Shown here one piece after another: positions 43,099 through 57,885 of a DNA stretch of 64,000 nucleotides (positions are counted from its first letter, which is position 1; each line of letters starts with the position of its first letter). This stretch comes from Pseudahrensia aquimaris (GTDB lineage Bacteria; Pseudomonadota; Alphaproteobacteria; Rhizobiales; Rhizobiaceae): assembly GCF_042676045.1 (NCBI RefSeq), contig NZ_JBHTJV010000002.1, positions 620,001 through 684,000 on the forward strand, written 5' to 3'. Made by a program: the position numbers and the translations under genes. Under the pieces are notes generated by a model, which saw nothing but the letters and a program-made list of their open reading frames with translations, was not told the DNA's origin and ran no database searches.

Positions 43099-43198
43099 CG
43101 TTTTCGCCTAATTAACCGTGCGCTTACCGATTGCGCGCAGTTTGTTTGAAAATTGGCCGAACCATCACCATATGAAGTGGCGAAATGGAGAGATTTTC

Positions 43199-44185
43199 AT
43201 GCTGACTATTGCAGACATTACTATCGTTATTCTGGGCTTCTTGTTGGTCATCACGATCTTGTCGATGATCAAAATTGTGCCGCAGGGGTTCAACTACACC
43301 GTTGAGCGGTTCGGGCGCTATGTGAAGACTTTACAGCCGGGCCTGTCGATCATCACGCCGTTTATCGAGCGTGTTGGCACTAAGATGAACATGATGGAGC
43401 AGGTGCTCGATGTTCCAACGCAAGAAGTCATTACCAAAGATAACGCCACTTGTAGCGTTGACGGGGTGACGTTTTATCAGGTGCTGGATGCGTCGAAGGC
43501 TTCATACGAGGTTTCCAACCTTCAAAACGCGATTCTGAACCTGACGATGACTAACATCCGAACGGTCATGGGTTCGATGGATCTGGATGAATTGCTGTCC
43601 AAACGGGACGAAATCAACGCCCGTATCCTGCATGTTGTCGATGACGCTGTATCGCCTTGGGGCATCAAGATGACCCGCATTGAGATTAAGGACATCAATC
43701 CGCCGCGTGATCTGGTAGATTCTATGGCGCGTCAGATGAAGGCGGAACGCGAAAAGCGTGCGCTCATTCTGGAGGCGGAAGGCGAACGTCAGGCTGCTAT
43801 ATTGAAAGCCGAAGGCGCAAAACAGGCGGTTATTCTGGATGCGGAAGGTTTGCGCGAAGCGGCCTTCCGGGAATCCGAAGCCCGCGAGCGTGAGGCCGAA
43901 GCTGAAGCCAAGGCCACTCAGGTTGTCTCCGAAGCAATCGGCAACGGTAATTCGCAAGCGATCAACTACTTCATCGCACAGAAATACACCGAAGCGCTGT
44001 CGACTATCGGTTCAGCCAACAACCAAAAAGTGCTGATGTTGCCGATGGAAGCCACTGCGCTTATGGGCACGTTGGCTGGCATTGGTGAAATCTCGAAGGA
44101 AGTCTTTGGTGCCGATACTAAGCCTTCAAAACCTGCCGCGCCCCGCAGCCGCTCGGTACCTCCAACGACTAATCGCGGAGGTTAA
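43199..44185 (+). CDS. SPFH/stomatin-family membrane protein (QmcA-like)
   Basis: A 328-residue membrane-anchored scaffold. An N-terminal helix (ITIVILGFLLVITILSMIKIV) leads into the SPFH domain: PQGFNYTVERFGRYVKTLQPGLSIITPFIERVGTKMNMMEQVLDVPTQEVITKDNA. A charged coiled-coil flotillin-like tail follows (KAEREKRALILEAEGERQAAILKAEGAKQ). ATG 43199 follows GGAGAG. It is paired with an NfeD gene three bases downstream, the standard arrangement for stomatin membrane microdomains. Confidence 0.92.
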   Translation: MLTIADITIVILGFLLVITILSMIKIVPQGFNYTVERFGRYVKTLQPGLSIITPFIERVGTKMNMMEQVLDVPTQEVITKDNATCSVDGVTFYQVLDASKASYEVSNLQNAILNLTMTNIRTVMGSMDLDELLSKRDEINARILHVVDDAVSPWGIKMTRIEIKDINPPRDLVDSMARQMKAEREKRALILEAEGERQAAILKAEGAKQAVILDAEGLREAAFRESEAREREAEAEAKATQVVSEAIGNGNSQAINYFIAQKYTEALSTIGSANNQKVLMLPMEATALMGTLAGIGEISKEVFGADTKPSKPAAPRSRSVPPTTNRGG

Positions 44186-44188
44186 GCA

Positions 44189-44653
44189 ATGATTTTTGAT
44201 ACCGTATCTTCGCTCGGACCGTGGACATGGCTGATCGTCGGTTTGCTTTTGCTGGTCGGTGAAGCGGTGGTTCCAGGTGTTTTCCTCATGTGGTTTGGCA
44301 TTGCCGGTGTCGTGATCGGCGGTCTTTCGTTGCTGCCATTTGCCGATGTTGCTTGGTGGCCTTGGCAGGTGCAGTTGGTCGCGTTTGGTGTTTTGTCGCT
44401 CGTGCTGGTCTTCGTGGGAAACCGACTTTTCCCATCCAACAGCAAGGACGACGAGGCATCGAAAATGAACGACCCGCTCGCTAAGTTTGTTGGCCGTGAT
44501 GCGCTCGTTTCCGAGGCCATTGAGAACGGTGTTGGCCGCGTGAAACTTGGCGATACCGTATGGCGCGTGCGCGGTGCGGACGCTGCTGCGGGGGCTAAAG
44601 TTCGCGTTGTTGCCGTGGAAGAGCAGACACTGATCGTTGAGCCGATCGCTTAA
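44189..44653 (+). CDS. NfeD family protein
   Basis: A 154-residue membrane protein: two to three helices (WTWLIVGLLLLVGEAVVPGVFLMWFGIAGVVIGGL) and a C-terminal OB-fold (ALVSEAIENGVGRVKLGDTVWRVRG, VVAVEEQTLIVEPI). It is the usual partner of a stomatin and the short form without a protease domain. The stop codon overlaps the convergent kdsD gene by four bases. Confidence 0.9.
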   Translation: MIFDTVSSLGPWTWLIVGLLLLVGEAVVPGVFLMWFGIAGVVIGGLSLLPFADVAWWPWQVQLVAFGVLSLVLVFVGNRLFPSNSKDDEASKMNDPLAKFVGRDALVSEAIENGVGRVKLGDTVWRVRGADAAAGAKVRVVAVEEQTLIVEPIA

Positions 44654-45621
44654 GCAACGCCTACGCGTAGAAGATCGTGCAGGTGGATTATGCCGACGGG
44701 TTTCGGCCCCTCCGTCACCATCAGGGCGCTGATTGACTTCTTGTTGATGAATTCGAGTGCGGCTGCGGCCAGTTCATCGGGCAAAACGGTTTTTGGATCG
44801 CGTGTCATAATATCATCGACACGTTCAGACAAAAGATTCGGACTGAGGTGACGGGCGAGATCACCGTCCGTGATGATACCGATGAGATCGCCGTTTTTGT
44901 TGGTGACGCCAACGCAACCGAAACCCTTCTGCGAGATTTGCAAAATCGCATCCGTCATGAGTGTACCCGTCTGCACAATCGGGACTTCTTCGCCGGTGTG
45001 CATCAGATCGCGTACATGCATAAGTTTGGCACCCAATTGTCCGCCGGGGTGGAAAACGCCAAAATTATCCGCTGTGAATTCGCGGCCTTCCAACAGTGCG
45101 ATCGCTAGGGCGTCGCCCATAGCGAGTGTCATGAGCGATGACGTGGTAGGCGCGAGGTTGTGTGGGCAGGCTTCTTTTTCCTTGGGCAATGCGAGTACTA
45201 CGTCCGCGTGACTCGCGAGCGTTGATGTTTCGCTAGAGGTGATCGCGATCAACGGAATGGAGAACCGCTGGGAATAGGCAATGGTGCCGCGCAGTTCTGT
45301 TGTCTCGCCCGACCATGATAGCGCAAGAATGGCGTCGTCACGCGCAATCATCCCAAGGTCGCCGTGGTTGGCCTCTGATGGATGCACGAAGAAAGCAGGC
45401 GTGCCGGTTGAAGCTAGGGTCGCAGCAATTTTCGCGCCGATATGGCCGCTTTTGCCCACACCGGTGACGATAACGCGCCCTTTGATGTCGCCCATGATCT
45501 TGCAGGCTTCAACAAAGGCATCGCAGAGCGGGCCTTGCAAAGCATCATGCAGGGCGGAGAGCCCAGCTTGCTCAACGGACAGGGTTTTGAGCGCGGAGCG
45601 CAAGGAAGATGTGCTTGTCAT
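44650..45621 (-). CDS. kdsD: D-arabinose 5-phosphate isomerase (KdsD/KpsF)
   Basis: A 323-residue cytosolic isomerase making arabinose 5-phosphate for the Kdo part of lipopolysaccharide. The SIS domain reads GRVIVTGVGKSGHIGAKIAATLASTGTPAFFVHPSEANHGDLGMI with SWSGETTEL; then paired CBS domains (ILQISQKGFGCVGVTNKNGDLIGIITDGDLARHL and VLPDELAAAALEFINKKSISALMV). ATG 45621. It lies 37 bases after galU, so both are one envelope-sugar transcript. Confidence 0.93.
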   Translation of the reverse strand: MTSTSSLRSALKTLSVEQAGLSALHDALQGPLCDAFVEACKIMGDIKGRVIVTGVGKSGHIGAKIAATLASTGTPAFFVHPSEANHGDLGMIARDDAILALSWSGETTELRGTIAYSQRFSIPLIAITSSETSTLASHADVVLALPKEKEACPHNLAPTTSSLMTLAMGDALAIALLEGREFTADNFGVFHPGGQLGAKLMHVRDLMHTGEEVPIVQTGTLMTDAILQISQKGFGCVGVTNKNGDLIGIITDGDLARHLSPNLLSERVDDIMTRDPKTVLPDELAAAALEFINKKSISALMVTEGPKPVGIIHLHDLLRVGVA

Positions 45622-45658
45622 GGCCGCCTTCTACTCTGATTAACCGTAGGAATGAAGG

Positions 45659-46540
45659 TCAATTCTTCAGTGCGTCTAAGATCAGTTTTCTGACTGCAGG
45701 GCCAATGTCATCCCGCTCCAAGGCAAAGGAAATGTTGGCGGCGATGAAGCCCTCTTTAGAGCCGCAATCGAAAGTCTTGCCCGTGAAGGTGTAGCCGTAA
45801 AAATCTTGCTCGTCCGCCAGCCGCAACATCGAATCAGTTAGTTGTATTTCGTTGCCCGCGCCTTTTTGCTGGTTGGCCAAGAGTGTGAAAATTTCGGGTT
45901 GTAGGATGTAGCGACCGTTGATCATCAAGTTGGACGGCGCAGAATCTTGCGATGGTTTTTCCACCATGCCGTCGATTCTGAAGCCTTTTCCGATGGCTTC
46001 TCCAGCAGCGACGATGCCGTAGTTTGACACTTCGTCGGGTGCGCATTCCTCAACAGCAATAATGTTGCCGCCGGTCTCACGATAGACTTCCATCATGGAT
46101 GCGAGGCAACCTTTTTGCGCCTGCATCACCATATCAGGCAGCAGCAAGGCAAAGGGTTCGTTTCCAACGATCTCACGCGCGCACCATACGGCGTGGCCAA
46201 GACCCAACGGTTCTTGCTGGCGGGTAAAACTTATCATGCCCGCTTCTGGCTGATAGCTGTCCAAAAGCTGCAGAAGATCATGCTTTTCGCGCTCTGCCAG
46301 TGCTGCATTGAGTTCCGGCTGGATGTCAAAATAGTCTTCAATAACGTGCTTACCGCGCCCCGTTACGAATACGCATTGCTCGACTCCGGCTTCCAAAGCT
46401 TCGTTCACAGCGTATTGGATAACCGGCAGATCAACGACTGTCAGCATTTCCTTCGGAACAGCTTTTGAGGCGGGCAGAAAGCGGGTGCCAAGGCCTGCTA
46501 CGGGGAATACGGCGGTTCTTACCGGCTTTACTTGGGGCAT
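45659..46540 (-). CDS. galU: UTP--glucose-1-phosphate uridylyltransferase
   Basis: A 293-residue nucleotidyltransferase forming UDP-glucose for polysaccharides. Motifs: AVFPVAGLGTRFLPASKAVPKEML, LPVIQYAVNEALEAG, FVTGRGKHVIEDYFD, LLLPDMVMQ, EKPSQDSAPSNLMINGRYIL and TFDCGSKEGFIAANI. ATG 46540 follows AAAGG. Upstream of kdsD in the same operon, divergent from the transglycosylase gene. Confidence 0.94.
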   Translation of the reverse strand: MPQVKPVRTAVFPVAGLGTRFLPASKAVPKEMLTVVDLPVIQYAVNEALEAGVEQCVFVTGRGKHVIEDYFDIQPELNAALAEREKHDLLQLLDSYQPEAGMISFTRQQEPLGLGHAVWCAREIVGNEPFALLLPDMVMQAQKGCLASMMEVYRETGGNIIAVEECAPDEVSNYGIVAAGEAIGKGFRIDGMVEKPSQDSAPSNLMINGRYILQPEIFTLLANQQKGAGNEIQLTDSMLRLADEQDFYGYTFTGKTFDCGSKEGFIAANISFALERDDIGPAVRKLILDALKN

Positions 46541-46780
46541 TGGAATGTGCCTTTCATTACGCTTAGCGCTTTGCTCTATGGTAACAGTGAGACGAGACAG
46601 CAGTTAATCGGTTCCTGCCACGAATGCGACCTTTTGTTCGTCTCAAACATGGTAAACGAAGTGTTAACACTCTTGAGGTTGAGTGGTGCACACGTAGGCG
46701 CACTATGTATTTTCGGGCTGGTTCGATTTTTCAAGCGTGGTATCGCCCGATCGTTTTTTCAAAGCTCCAGGATGGCCATC

Positions 46781-48004
46781 ATGACTTTCACTCAGGGATT
46801 GAGAACATTTGTAGCCGCCGCCGTTGCAGGCGCTTCACTCGCTGTGATGACGCTTCCGGCTTCCGCTGATGCGGGCTTTCGCAAATGGGTGAACCAGTTC
46901 GAAAATGTTGCGGCGAAGAATGGCATTAAGCGTAGCGTTTATCGCAGAGCCTTCAAAGGCGTGACCGCACCGGACCCGGAAGTGATTCAGCTGACGCGCT
47001 TTCAACCAGAGTTCAAACAAGAGATGTGGCAGTATTTCGACAGCCGTGTGAACGAAAACTCGATTGCGCGCGGCAAAGAGATGAACGCCAAGTGGGATCG
47101 CTGGCTGACCGAGTTGCAGCGCAAATACGGGGTAAGCCGCTACATCCTGCTCGCCATTTGGTCGATGGAGACAAGCTACGGCAAGGCGCTGGAAAAAGAT
47201 CGCGCCATGCGCAGCGTTGTTCGTTCGCTGGCAACACTCGGTTATAAAGACCGCCGCCGCCGCAAGTTTGCTCGCTCGCAGCTGATTGGCGCATTGAAAA
47301 TGGTACAACGCGGCGATGTTTCAATGCAAAACCTTCGTGGTTCCTGGGCCGGCGCGATGGGGCATACACAGTTTATCCCGACAAGCTATTTGGCTTATCG
47401 CCAGGATGTTGATGGCGATGGTCGCGCTGATATTTGGAACTCGATACCCGACGCTTTGGCAACTGCCGCTAACTTATTGCGCCGCAATGGCTGGCGCACG
47501 GGTCAAACCTGGGGTTACGAGGTCAATATCCCACGTTCGGTGCGCCGTCAGGCGGGCAAGACGCGAACTGTTTCGCAGTGGGCGAAGCTAGGCGTTAAGA
47601 GGGTGAAGGGAAAGCGGTTCAAACGCGGCAATGTTCGCGCAACGCTGAAACTGCCTGCGGGGGCAAATGGTCCGGCATTCCTAATGACGAAAAACTTTTT
47701 TGTTATCAAGCGCTACAACAATGCAGACAAATATGCGCTCGCTGTAGGGCATTTGGCAGACCAGATCGCAGGATATGGCGACTTTGCTAACCAATTACCT
47801 CGCCCATACCGCCGTTTGAGCGAAGATGAGCGCATCTTGCTTCAGCAGCGATTAGCCCAATTGGGGTTGTATGATGGCGAGATAGATGGAAAAATAGGTT
47901 CGGGGACACGCGCTGCAATCCGCAAGGCGCAAGACAGACTGGGCATGCGGCCAGATGGGTATGAATCGCCCAAATTGCTGCAACGCCTGAACCGAAACGG
48001 ATAG
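46781..48004 (+). CDS. lytic murein transglycosylase (MltB family) with peptidoglycan-binding domain
   Basis: A 407-residue exported enzyme cleaving peptidoglycan. Signal MTFTQGLRTFVAAAVAGASLAVMTLPASADA; MltB domain with ILLAIWSMETSYGK (catalytic Glu near 130), GSWAGAMGHTQFIPTSYLAY and DVDGDGRADIWNSIPDALATAANLL. C-terminal PG_binding_1 module LLQQRLAQLGLYDGEIDGKIGSGTRAAIRKAQ. ATG 46781 is placed by AGGA eight bases upstream; ATG 46772 is the alternative. It is 40 bases before the DUF459 gene. Confidence 0.9.
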   Translation: MTFTQGLRTFVAAAVAGASLAVMTLPASADAGFRKWVNQFENVAAKNGIKRSVYRRAFKGVTAPDPEVIQLTRFQPEFKQEMWQYFDSRVNENSIARGKEMNAKWDRWLTELQRKYGVSRYILLAIWSMETSYGKALEKDRAMRSVVRSLATLGYKDRRRRKFARSQLIGALKMVQRGDVSMQNLRGSWAGAMGHTQFIPTSYLAYRQDVDGDGRADIWNSIPDALATAANLLRRNGWRTGQTWGYEVNIPRSVRRQAGKTRTVSQWAKLGVKRVKGKRFKRGNVRATLKLPAGANGPAFLMTKNFFVIKRYNNADKYALAVGHLADQIAGYGDFANQLPRPYRRLSEDERILLQQRLAQLGLYDGEIDGKIGSGTRAAIRKAQDRLGMRPDGYESPKLLQRLNRNG

Positions 48005-48044
48005 TTGCCCAAGACGGGCGCCGATTGACAGGACCCGCATCACT

Positions 48045-49352
48045 GTGACCCAACTTGCAAGACCCGTTAGCAAACTGGTTATGACGTTCGCGCTGGCGAT
48101 TGTGTTCTTAATCGTGGAATTGCCACTTGTCGGCCAAAGCGGTGGTCCATTTGTGGGCATAAGTGAAGCGCAGGCTCAGCAGACAAAGAAGAAGCGCCGC
48201 AGCCTATTCAAAATTCTCTTTGGCAAACGCAAAGTTCGCAAGAAACAGGTGAAAAAGCGCACCAAGGCTGCACCATCTCGAAAACGGGCAGCTACCAAGC
48301 AGAAGAAGCGGAAGACCAAAAGAGCCGTTGCTAAGAAGCGTACAAAGACGCGCACACGCAAAGTTAGGGCTGCATCTTCAGCACGCGCAGTAGCTGCCGC
48401 GCCAGCGGTGGTGCAAAAGCTGGAGGACGCAAAGAAAATCCTCGTGATTGGCGATTTCTATGCCAATGGGCTGGCCGATGGTTTGCAGGTTGGGCTTGCC
48501 GATGATGCAGGGCTTGTTGTGATTGAAAAAGCCAGCGGTAATAGCGGCCTTGTTCGTACGGATATCGTTGAGTGGCCGACAAAAATTGCTGAACTGAATG
48601 TTGAATTCAGCCCTGATTATATCGTGCTCATGGTTGGCTCAAATGATCGCCAATTGATGCGGGATGGAGGAAAAAATCTCAAGAAACGTACACCTGAATG
48701 GGATGCTGCCTATCAGAAGCGGGTTCAGGCTGTTGGTGAAGCGCTGAAACAAACCGGCAAGCCGTTCACATGGCTTGGCCTACCGCCGGTGCGGTTTAAT
48801 TCTATGAACACCGATTTCCTCGTTTTCAACGAATGGTATCGCAATGCTGCCACCAGCGCGCGCGGGCGTTTCGTCGATATCTGGGACGGTTTTTCCGACG
48901 CCAATGGTGCATATACGCGCTCAGGGCCGGATATTAACGGTCAGATCGTGCTTCTGCGGCCTAAGGACGGGATCAATTTGACAAAGGCTGGTAAGCGCCG
49001 CTTGGCATTTTACGTTGAAGGCGCTATTCGGCGCGATATAGGGTCAACGCTACCAACCTCCGCGTTGGATGATTTTTCCGGCGTTGCAGCGCTGTCCAAC
49101 CGCGCACCGGAATACGATCCGGCTAAGACCGGCAAGACTCAGGTGATCAGTTTGGATGATCCGGCAAACGATGGCGTGGGAGAGCTTGCAGGAGCTGAGC
49201 TGGACCGTTCTTCAAGCCTTGCAACAGATGGTGCGGTGCAATTGACGGTTGATGCGGCAAGCTCTCCGCCTGTTGGCCGAGTGGATGCGTTTCAGTGGCC
49301 GCCTGTGCCGTTGGGTCCTACTGGGCAGGGCGCTGTCGCTTCAGCGAACTGA
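48045..49352 (+). CDS. DUF459 / SGNH-hydrolase-type secreted protein with Lys/Arg-rich linker
   Basis: A 435-residue exported protein. A signal-like helix near residues 8-30 is followed by a strongly basic linker (about 45-110) of repeated KKR/RKK runs. The SGNH-like domain starts at KKILVIGDFYANGLADGLQ (GDS-type block), with VLMVGSNDRQLM and DGINLTKAGKRRLAFY (His replaced in the last block). DUF459 proteins sit by periplasmic transglycosylases in Rhizobiales. The role is probably acyl or sugar ester removal at the cell wall; unproven. Confidence 0.8.
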   Translation: MTQLARPVSKLVMTFALAIVFLIVELPLVGQSGGPFVGISEAQAQQTKKKRRSLFKILFGKRKVRKKQVKKRTKAAPSRKRAATKQKKRKTKRAVAKKRTKTRTRKVRAASSARAVAAAPAVVQKLEDAKKILVIGDFYANGLADGLQVGLADDAGLVVIEKASGNSGLVRTDIVEWPTKIAELNVEFSPDYIVLMVGSNDRQLMRDGGKNLKKRTPEWDAAYQKRVQAVGEALKQTGKPFTWLGLPPVRFNSMNTDFLVFNEWYRNAATSARGRFVDIWDGFSDANGAYTRSGPDINGQIVLLRPKDGINLTKAGKRRLAFYVEGAIRRDIGSTLPTSALDDFSGVAALSNRAPEYDPAKTGKTQVISLDDPANDGVGELAGAELDRSSSLATDGAVQLTVDAASSPPVGRVDAFQWPPVPLGPTGQGAVASAN

Positions 49353-49411
49353 GCGTATCAATCAGGCCCGTTTCATAACTCGGTTTGAATTCATCTTTAC
49401 AAAACACCAAA

Positions 49412-49439
49412 TGCGCCGCTCCAGCTTTGAAACGGCGCA
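49412..49439. terminator. possible bidirectional terminator between DUF459 gene and gltD
   Basis: TGCGCCG (49412-49418) pairs with CGGCGCA (49433-49439) with a 14-base loop. T-richness after it is weak on both strands. Located in the only convergent gap here. Confidence 0.4.
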
Positions 49440-49483
49440 ATCGAGGTTTTGTTCGGTCAGACTGGGCGGCGTTACTTCCTTGC

Positions 49484-50917
<1,434 letters not shown>

Positions 50918-50935
50918 TTCAAAAACCTCCTGAAA

Positions 50936-55612
<4,677 letters not shown>

Positions 55613-56114
55613 CGTGTTCTCCTTCGTCCGGCCGCATCCGTGTTTCGGGTCGGTCATGGGTGTTCCCGTTTTTCAACAGGAACTCTGTAGATGGCTGATA
55701 TGCTCAGCTCTTTGTCGTGCTGTGGAATGCCCGCCCGCACTTATGGAGCATGGGGCGTCAGCCTTTCTATGCGACACATGGCGCAGGACAAGCAAGCGCA
55801 ATTGGGTCAGCATCGCTGTCCTATTTTAGTTGCTAGGCAAAATCAAGGGGCGGGCGGCATGGTGGTGAAACGCAAGGTCGCAGAAACGGTTGATAAAGTC
55901 GCAGATACACTTCTCGGTTTTACAAACGCAAAAAGTGAGTTATGGTTGGCACGGCGGAACTCATTCACGAAAATTCGGCTTTCGAGCCGAAATGATAGCT
56001 GTGTTCCAAGACTTATTGGTCTTGATTGTAGCAAAATTGTTTGCCTGGCCATCAAACCGTCGCCCCCGGTGGTGGCATTTTTGGGCCGACACATTTGTTC
56101 ACTTGCGACCAATG
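55613..56114. other. long intergenic region upstream of gltB
   Basis: About 500 bases without a convincing gene. It holds the gltB promoter on the minus strand. On the plus strand several hairpins are visible: TTCGGCT-TTCG-AGCCGAA at 55974-55991 (seven-pair stem with a UUCG tetraloop) and CAAGAC-N6-GTCTTG at 56007-56024, then the strong plus-strand terminator starting at 56115. An inverted repeat AGGACA/TGTCCT lies at 55795-55822. Open frames through it read as non-coding. Confidence 0.4.
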
Positions 56115-56151
56115 CCCGGCTTCGGAACCCTTTTCCGAAGCCGGGTTTTTT
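55860..56151 (+). ncRNA. candidate small RNA ending at a strong terminator
   Basis: Plus-strand stem-loops at 55974-55991 and 56007-56024 followed by a 13-base-pair terminator with T6 form a self-contained RNA unit, and no plus-strand gene explains the terminator. The 5' end is a guess. It does not show tmRNA, SRP, RNase P or 6S landmarks. A 55-codon frame from ATG 55992 runs through the terminator and is considered unlikely. Confidence 0.3.
56115..56151 (+). terminator. strong plus-strand terminator without an assigned gene
   Basis: CCCGGCTTCGGAA (56115-56127) pairs with TTCCGAAGCCGGG (56133-56145), five-base loop, then TTTTTT. Only the plus strand has the T-run. Confidence 0.85.
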
Positions 56152-56161
56152 ATGTCTAAAA

Positions 56162-56193
56162 CAAAAAAAACGCGCCCGAAGTCTCGGACGCGC
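56162..56193 (-). terminator. terminator of the small heat-shock protein gene
   Basis: On the minus strand CGCGTCCGA (56192-56184) pairs with TCGGGCGCG (56179-56171, one U-G pair), followed by eight T (56170-56163). It ends the hsp20 gene 28 bases past its stop. Confidence 0.85.
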
Positions 56194-56220
56194 TCTTTTC
56201 TGTCAGTTTGGACGGGCTTT

Positions 56221-56688
56221 TTAGGCTCTCGTGGCCTTTTTGCCTTCAATCTGCTTGGATTTGTCAGCTGCAATGGCAATCTTGCGCGGCTTCATCTTTT
56301 CAGGGATTTCACGAAGAAGCTCTATGTGAAGCAATCCGTTTTCCAGGTGGGCACTGCGCACTTCAACGTGGTCGGCCAGCTGGAACCGGCGCTCGAAGTT
56401 TCTTGCTGCGATGCCGCGGAAAAGAACCTCGACGCCTTCGTCGTCAGCCTTCTCTTGGCTGCCTTTTACGAGCAGCGTGTTCTCTTTCGATTCGATTTCC
56501 AGATCAGCTTCCGCAAAACCAGCAACTGCCATTGTAATGCGGTATTGATCTTCGCCCGTGCGCTCGATGTTGTAGGGCGGATATGCAGGAGCAGACTGCT
56601 CCGGCTGACCCATGGAATCGAGCAGGCTGAACAGGCGATCAAAACCAACTGTGGAACGGTAAAGGGGTGAAAAATCTACGTGACGCAT
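56221..56688 (-). CDS. small heat-shock protein (Hsp20/IbpA family)
   Basis: A 155-residue cytosolic holdase. It starts MRHVDFSPLYRSTVGFDRLFSLLD, the IbpA-type N-arm, then the alpha-crystallin core YNIERTGEDQYRITMAVAGFAEADLEIESKENTLLVKG, with GIAARNFERRFQLADHVEV and ENGLLHIELLREIPEKMKP. ATG 56688 has GAGG nine bases upstream, inside a hairpin (see the ROSE-like element); longer in-frame starts are not needed. Heat control is therefore probably at translation. Confidence 0.92.
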   Translation of the reverse strand: MRHVDFSPLYRSTVGFDRLFSLLDSMGQPEQSAPAYPPYNIERTGEDQYRITMAVAGFAEADLEIESKENTLLVKGSQEKADDEGVEVLFRGIAARNFERRFQLADHVEVRSAHLENGLLHIELLREIPEKMKPRKIAIAADKSKQIEGKKATRA

Positions 56689-56775
56689 GGTTGTATCCTC
56701 GTGTTTGAGCGATTTTTGCGATTCATACCTTCGTTCGACCTCCATCTGGCAGGCCTGTCCGGCAACGGACCCGAA
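56689..56775 (-). promoter_or_regulatory. probable ROSE-type RNA thermometer in hsp20 leader
   Basis: In the minus-strand leader, AUCGCUC (56713-56707) folds onto the ribosome-binding site GAGGAU (56700-56695): AUC pairs with GAU and CUC with GAG, with one bulged G. This is the ROSE anti-Shine-Dalgarno hallmark (UYGCU opposite the site). Farther upstream CCUGCC-AGAU-GGAGG makes another hairpin with a bulged G, and GTCCG-TTGC-CGGAC a third. ROSE elements precede hsp20 genes in many rhizobia. Confidence 0.65.
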
Positions 56776-56896
56776 TTCGGCGTCCGCAGTGGAAATATGG
56801 AAATGATCGGCAATTATTTCAAGAAGAAGCGTTGCGAAATTTGCCAACGCAGTTATTTCGCTTGAGCCTGCACCAAAGCCACGATACGCCAAGACT

Positions 56897-57883
56897 ATGG
56901 CCAGCCAGACCGTTACCCCCTCCAAAGCCCGACTGATTGAGGTTGATGGCAACCCGATCCCTGAAGGGGCAAGGGTGAACTATGCCGAAACACCCGATGG
57001 TATGCGGTTGCGCTATTCGTTCTGGAACTCCGAGAAGCGGCCCACGCTGGGCACAGTGATTATCCTGCAGGGACGGGCGGAGTATATCGAGAAATATTTC
57101 GAAACGGTCACTGAGCTTCGCCAGCGTGGGTTTGCGGTTTTGTGTTTTGATTGGCGAGGGCAGGGCGGTTCCGAGCGTTTGATTGGTGATGGGTCGAAAG
57201 GCCATGTGGATCATTTTGATCAATATCTTACCGATCTTGATACCATTTTGACTGATGTGGCGCTGCCGGATTGTCCTGCTCCATTTTATCTCCTGGCACA
57301 TTCGACAGGCGGTTTGATCGCGCTTTTGGCTGCGCCAGCTTTGGGTAATCGGATTCGCAGGATGGTCCTGATTTCGCCTCTGCTTTCGCTGCGTGGTTTG
57401 CCGATCTCGCAAAACTGGGTGCAGCGCATTGGCGGCATTTTGAGCTTTCTCGGCTTTGGTCGCACCTCAGTAGGATGGGGTGGGCGATCGGCGGAAAGCC
57501 GGAGCTTCATTGGCAACAACTTGACGTCCGACACCAAGCGTTTTGCCCGCAACACTGCGATGCTTGCGAAGCAGGGGGAATCTGCCGTTTCCAGCCCCAC
57601 CGTCAATTGGATTTTTGCCGCCTGTCGGGCAATGGACCGCATCAATGAGCCTGGCTATGCGGGCAAAATTCATATTCCAACGCTGCTTGTGGCAGCAGGC
57701 AATGATCCGGTTGTGGCTCCGCAGGCGGTGGAGAAATTTGGCGACAAAATGCGGTCTGGTTCATTCCTGACCATCTTTGGCTCAAAGCATGAAATTCTGC
57801 AGGAGCGCAAAGCCTATCGCGAGCAGTTTCTATCGGCGTTTGACGCTTTCATTCCCGGCACGGATGACGATCTGAAAAACTAG
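56897..57883 (+). CDS. alpha/beta hydrolase, monoglyceride lipase/lysophospholipase-like
   Basis: A 328-residue hydrolase of the serine aminopeptidase S33/PldB type. Oxyanion and nucleophile regions: VIILQGRAEYIEKYFETV, VLCFDWRGQGGSERL, LLAHSTGGLIALLA (Ser136), acid region LLVAAGNDPVV and His in FGSKHEIL. No signal peptide. It is divergent from hsp20 (208 bases between them) and meets hisN tail to tail, two bases apart. Lipid or ester substrate unknown. Confidence 0.88.
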   Translation: MASQTVTPSKARLIEVDGNPIPEGARVNYAETPDGMRLRYSFWNSEKRPTLGTVIILQGRAEYIEKYFETVTELRQRGFAVLCFDWRGQGGSERLIGDGSKGHVDHFDQYLTDLDTILTDVALPDCPAPFYLLAHSTGGLIALLAAPALGNRIRRMVLISPLLSLRGLPISQNWVQRIGGILSFLGFGRTSVGWGGRSAESRSFIGNNLTSDTKRFARNTAMLAKQGESAVSSPTVNWIFAACRAMDRINEPGYAGKIHIPTLLVAAGNDPVVAPQAVEKFGDKMRSGSFLTIFGSKHEILQERKAYREQFLSAFDAFIPGTDDDLKN

Positions 57884-57885
57884 AT

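Noticed and set aside
55613..56120. tmRNA, SRP RNA, 6S or RNase P RNA in the gltB upstream gap
   Set aside because: None of the conserved core sequences of these RNAs could be found on either strand.
55992..56159. 55-codon Trp-rich frame ending after the plus-strand terminator
   Set aside because: It includes the whole terminator hairpin as coding sequence, which is unlikely.
55691..56224. 177-codon plus-strand frame upstream of gltB
   Set aside because: Runs through a strong terminator and hairpins, has no ribosome site and no recognisable fold; non-coding or small RNA is preferred.
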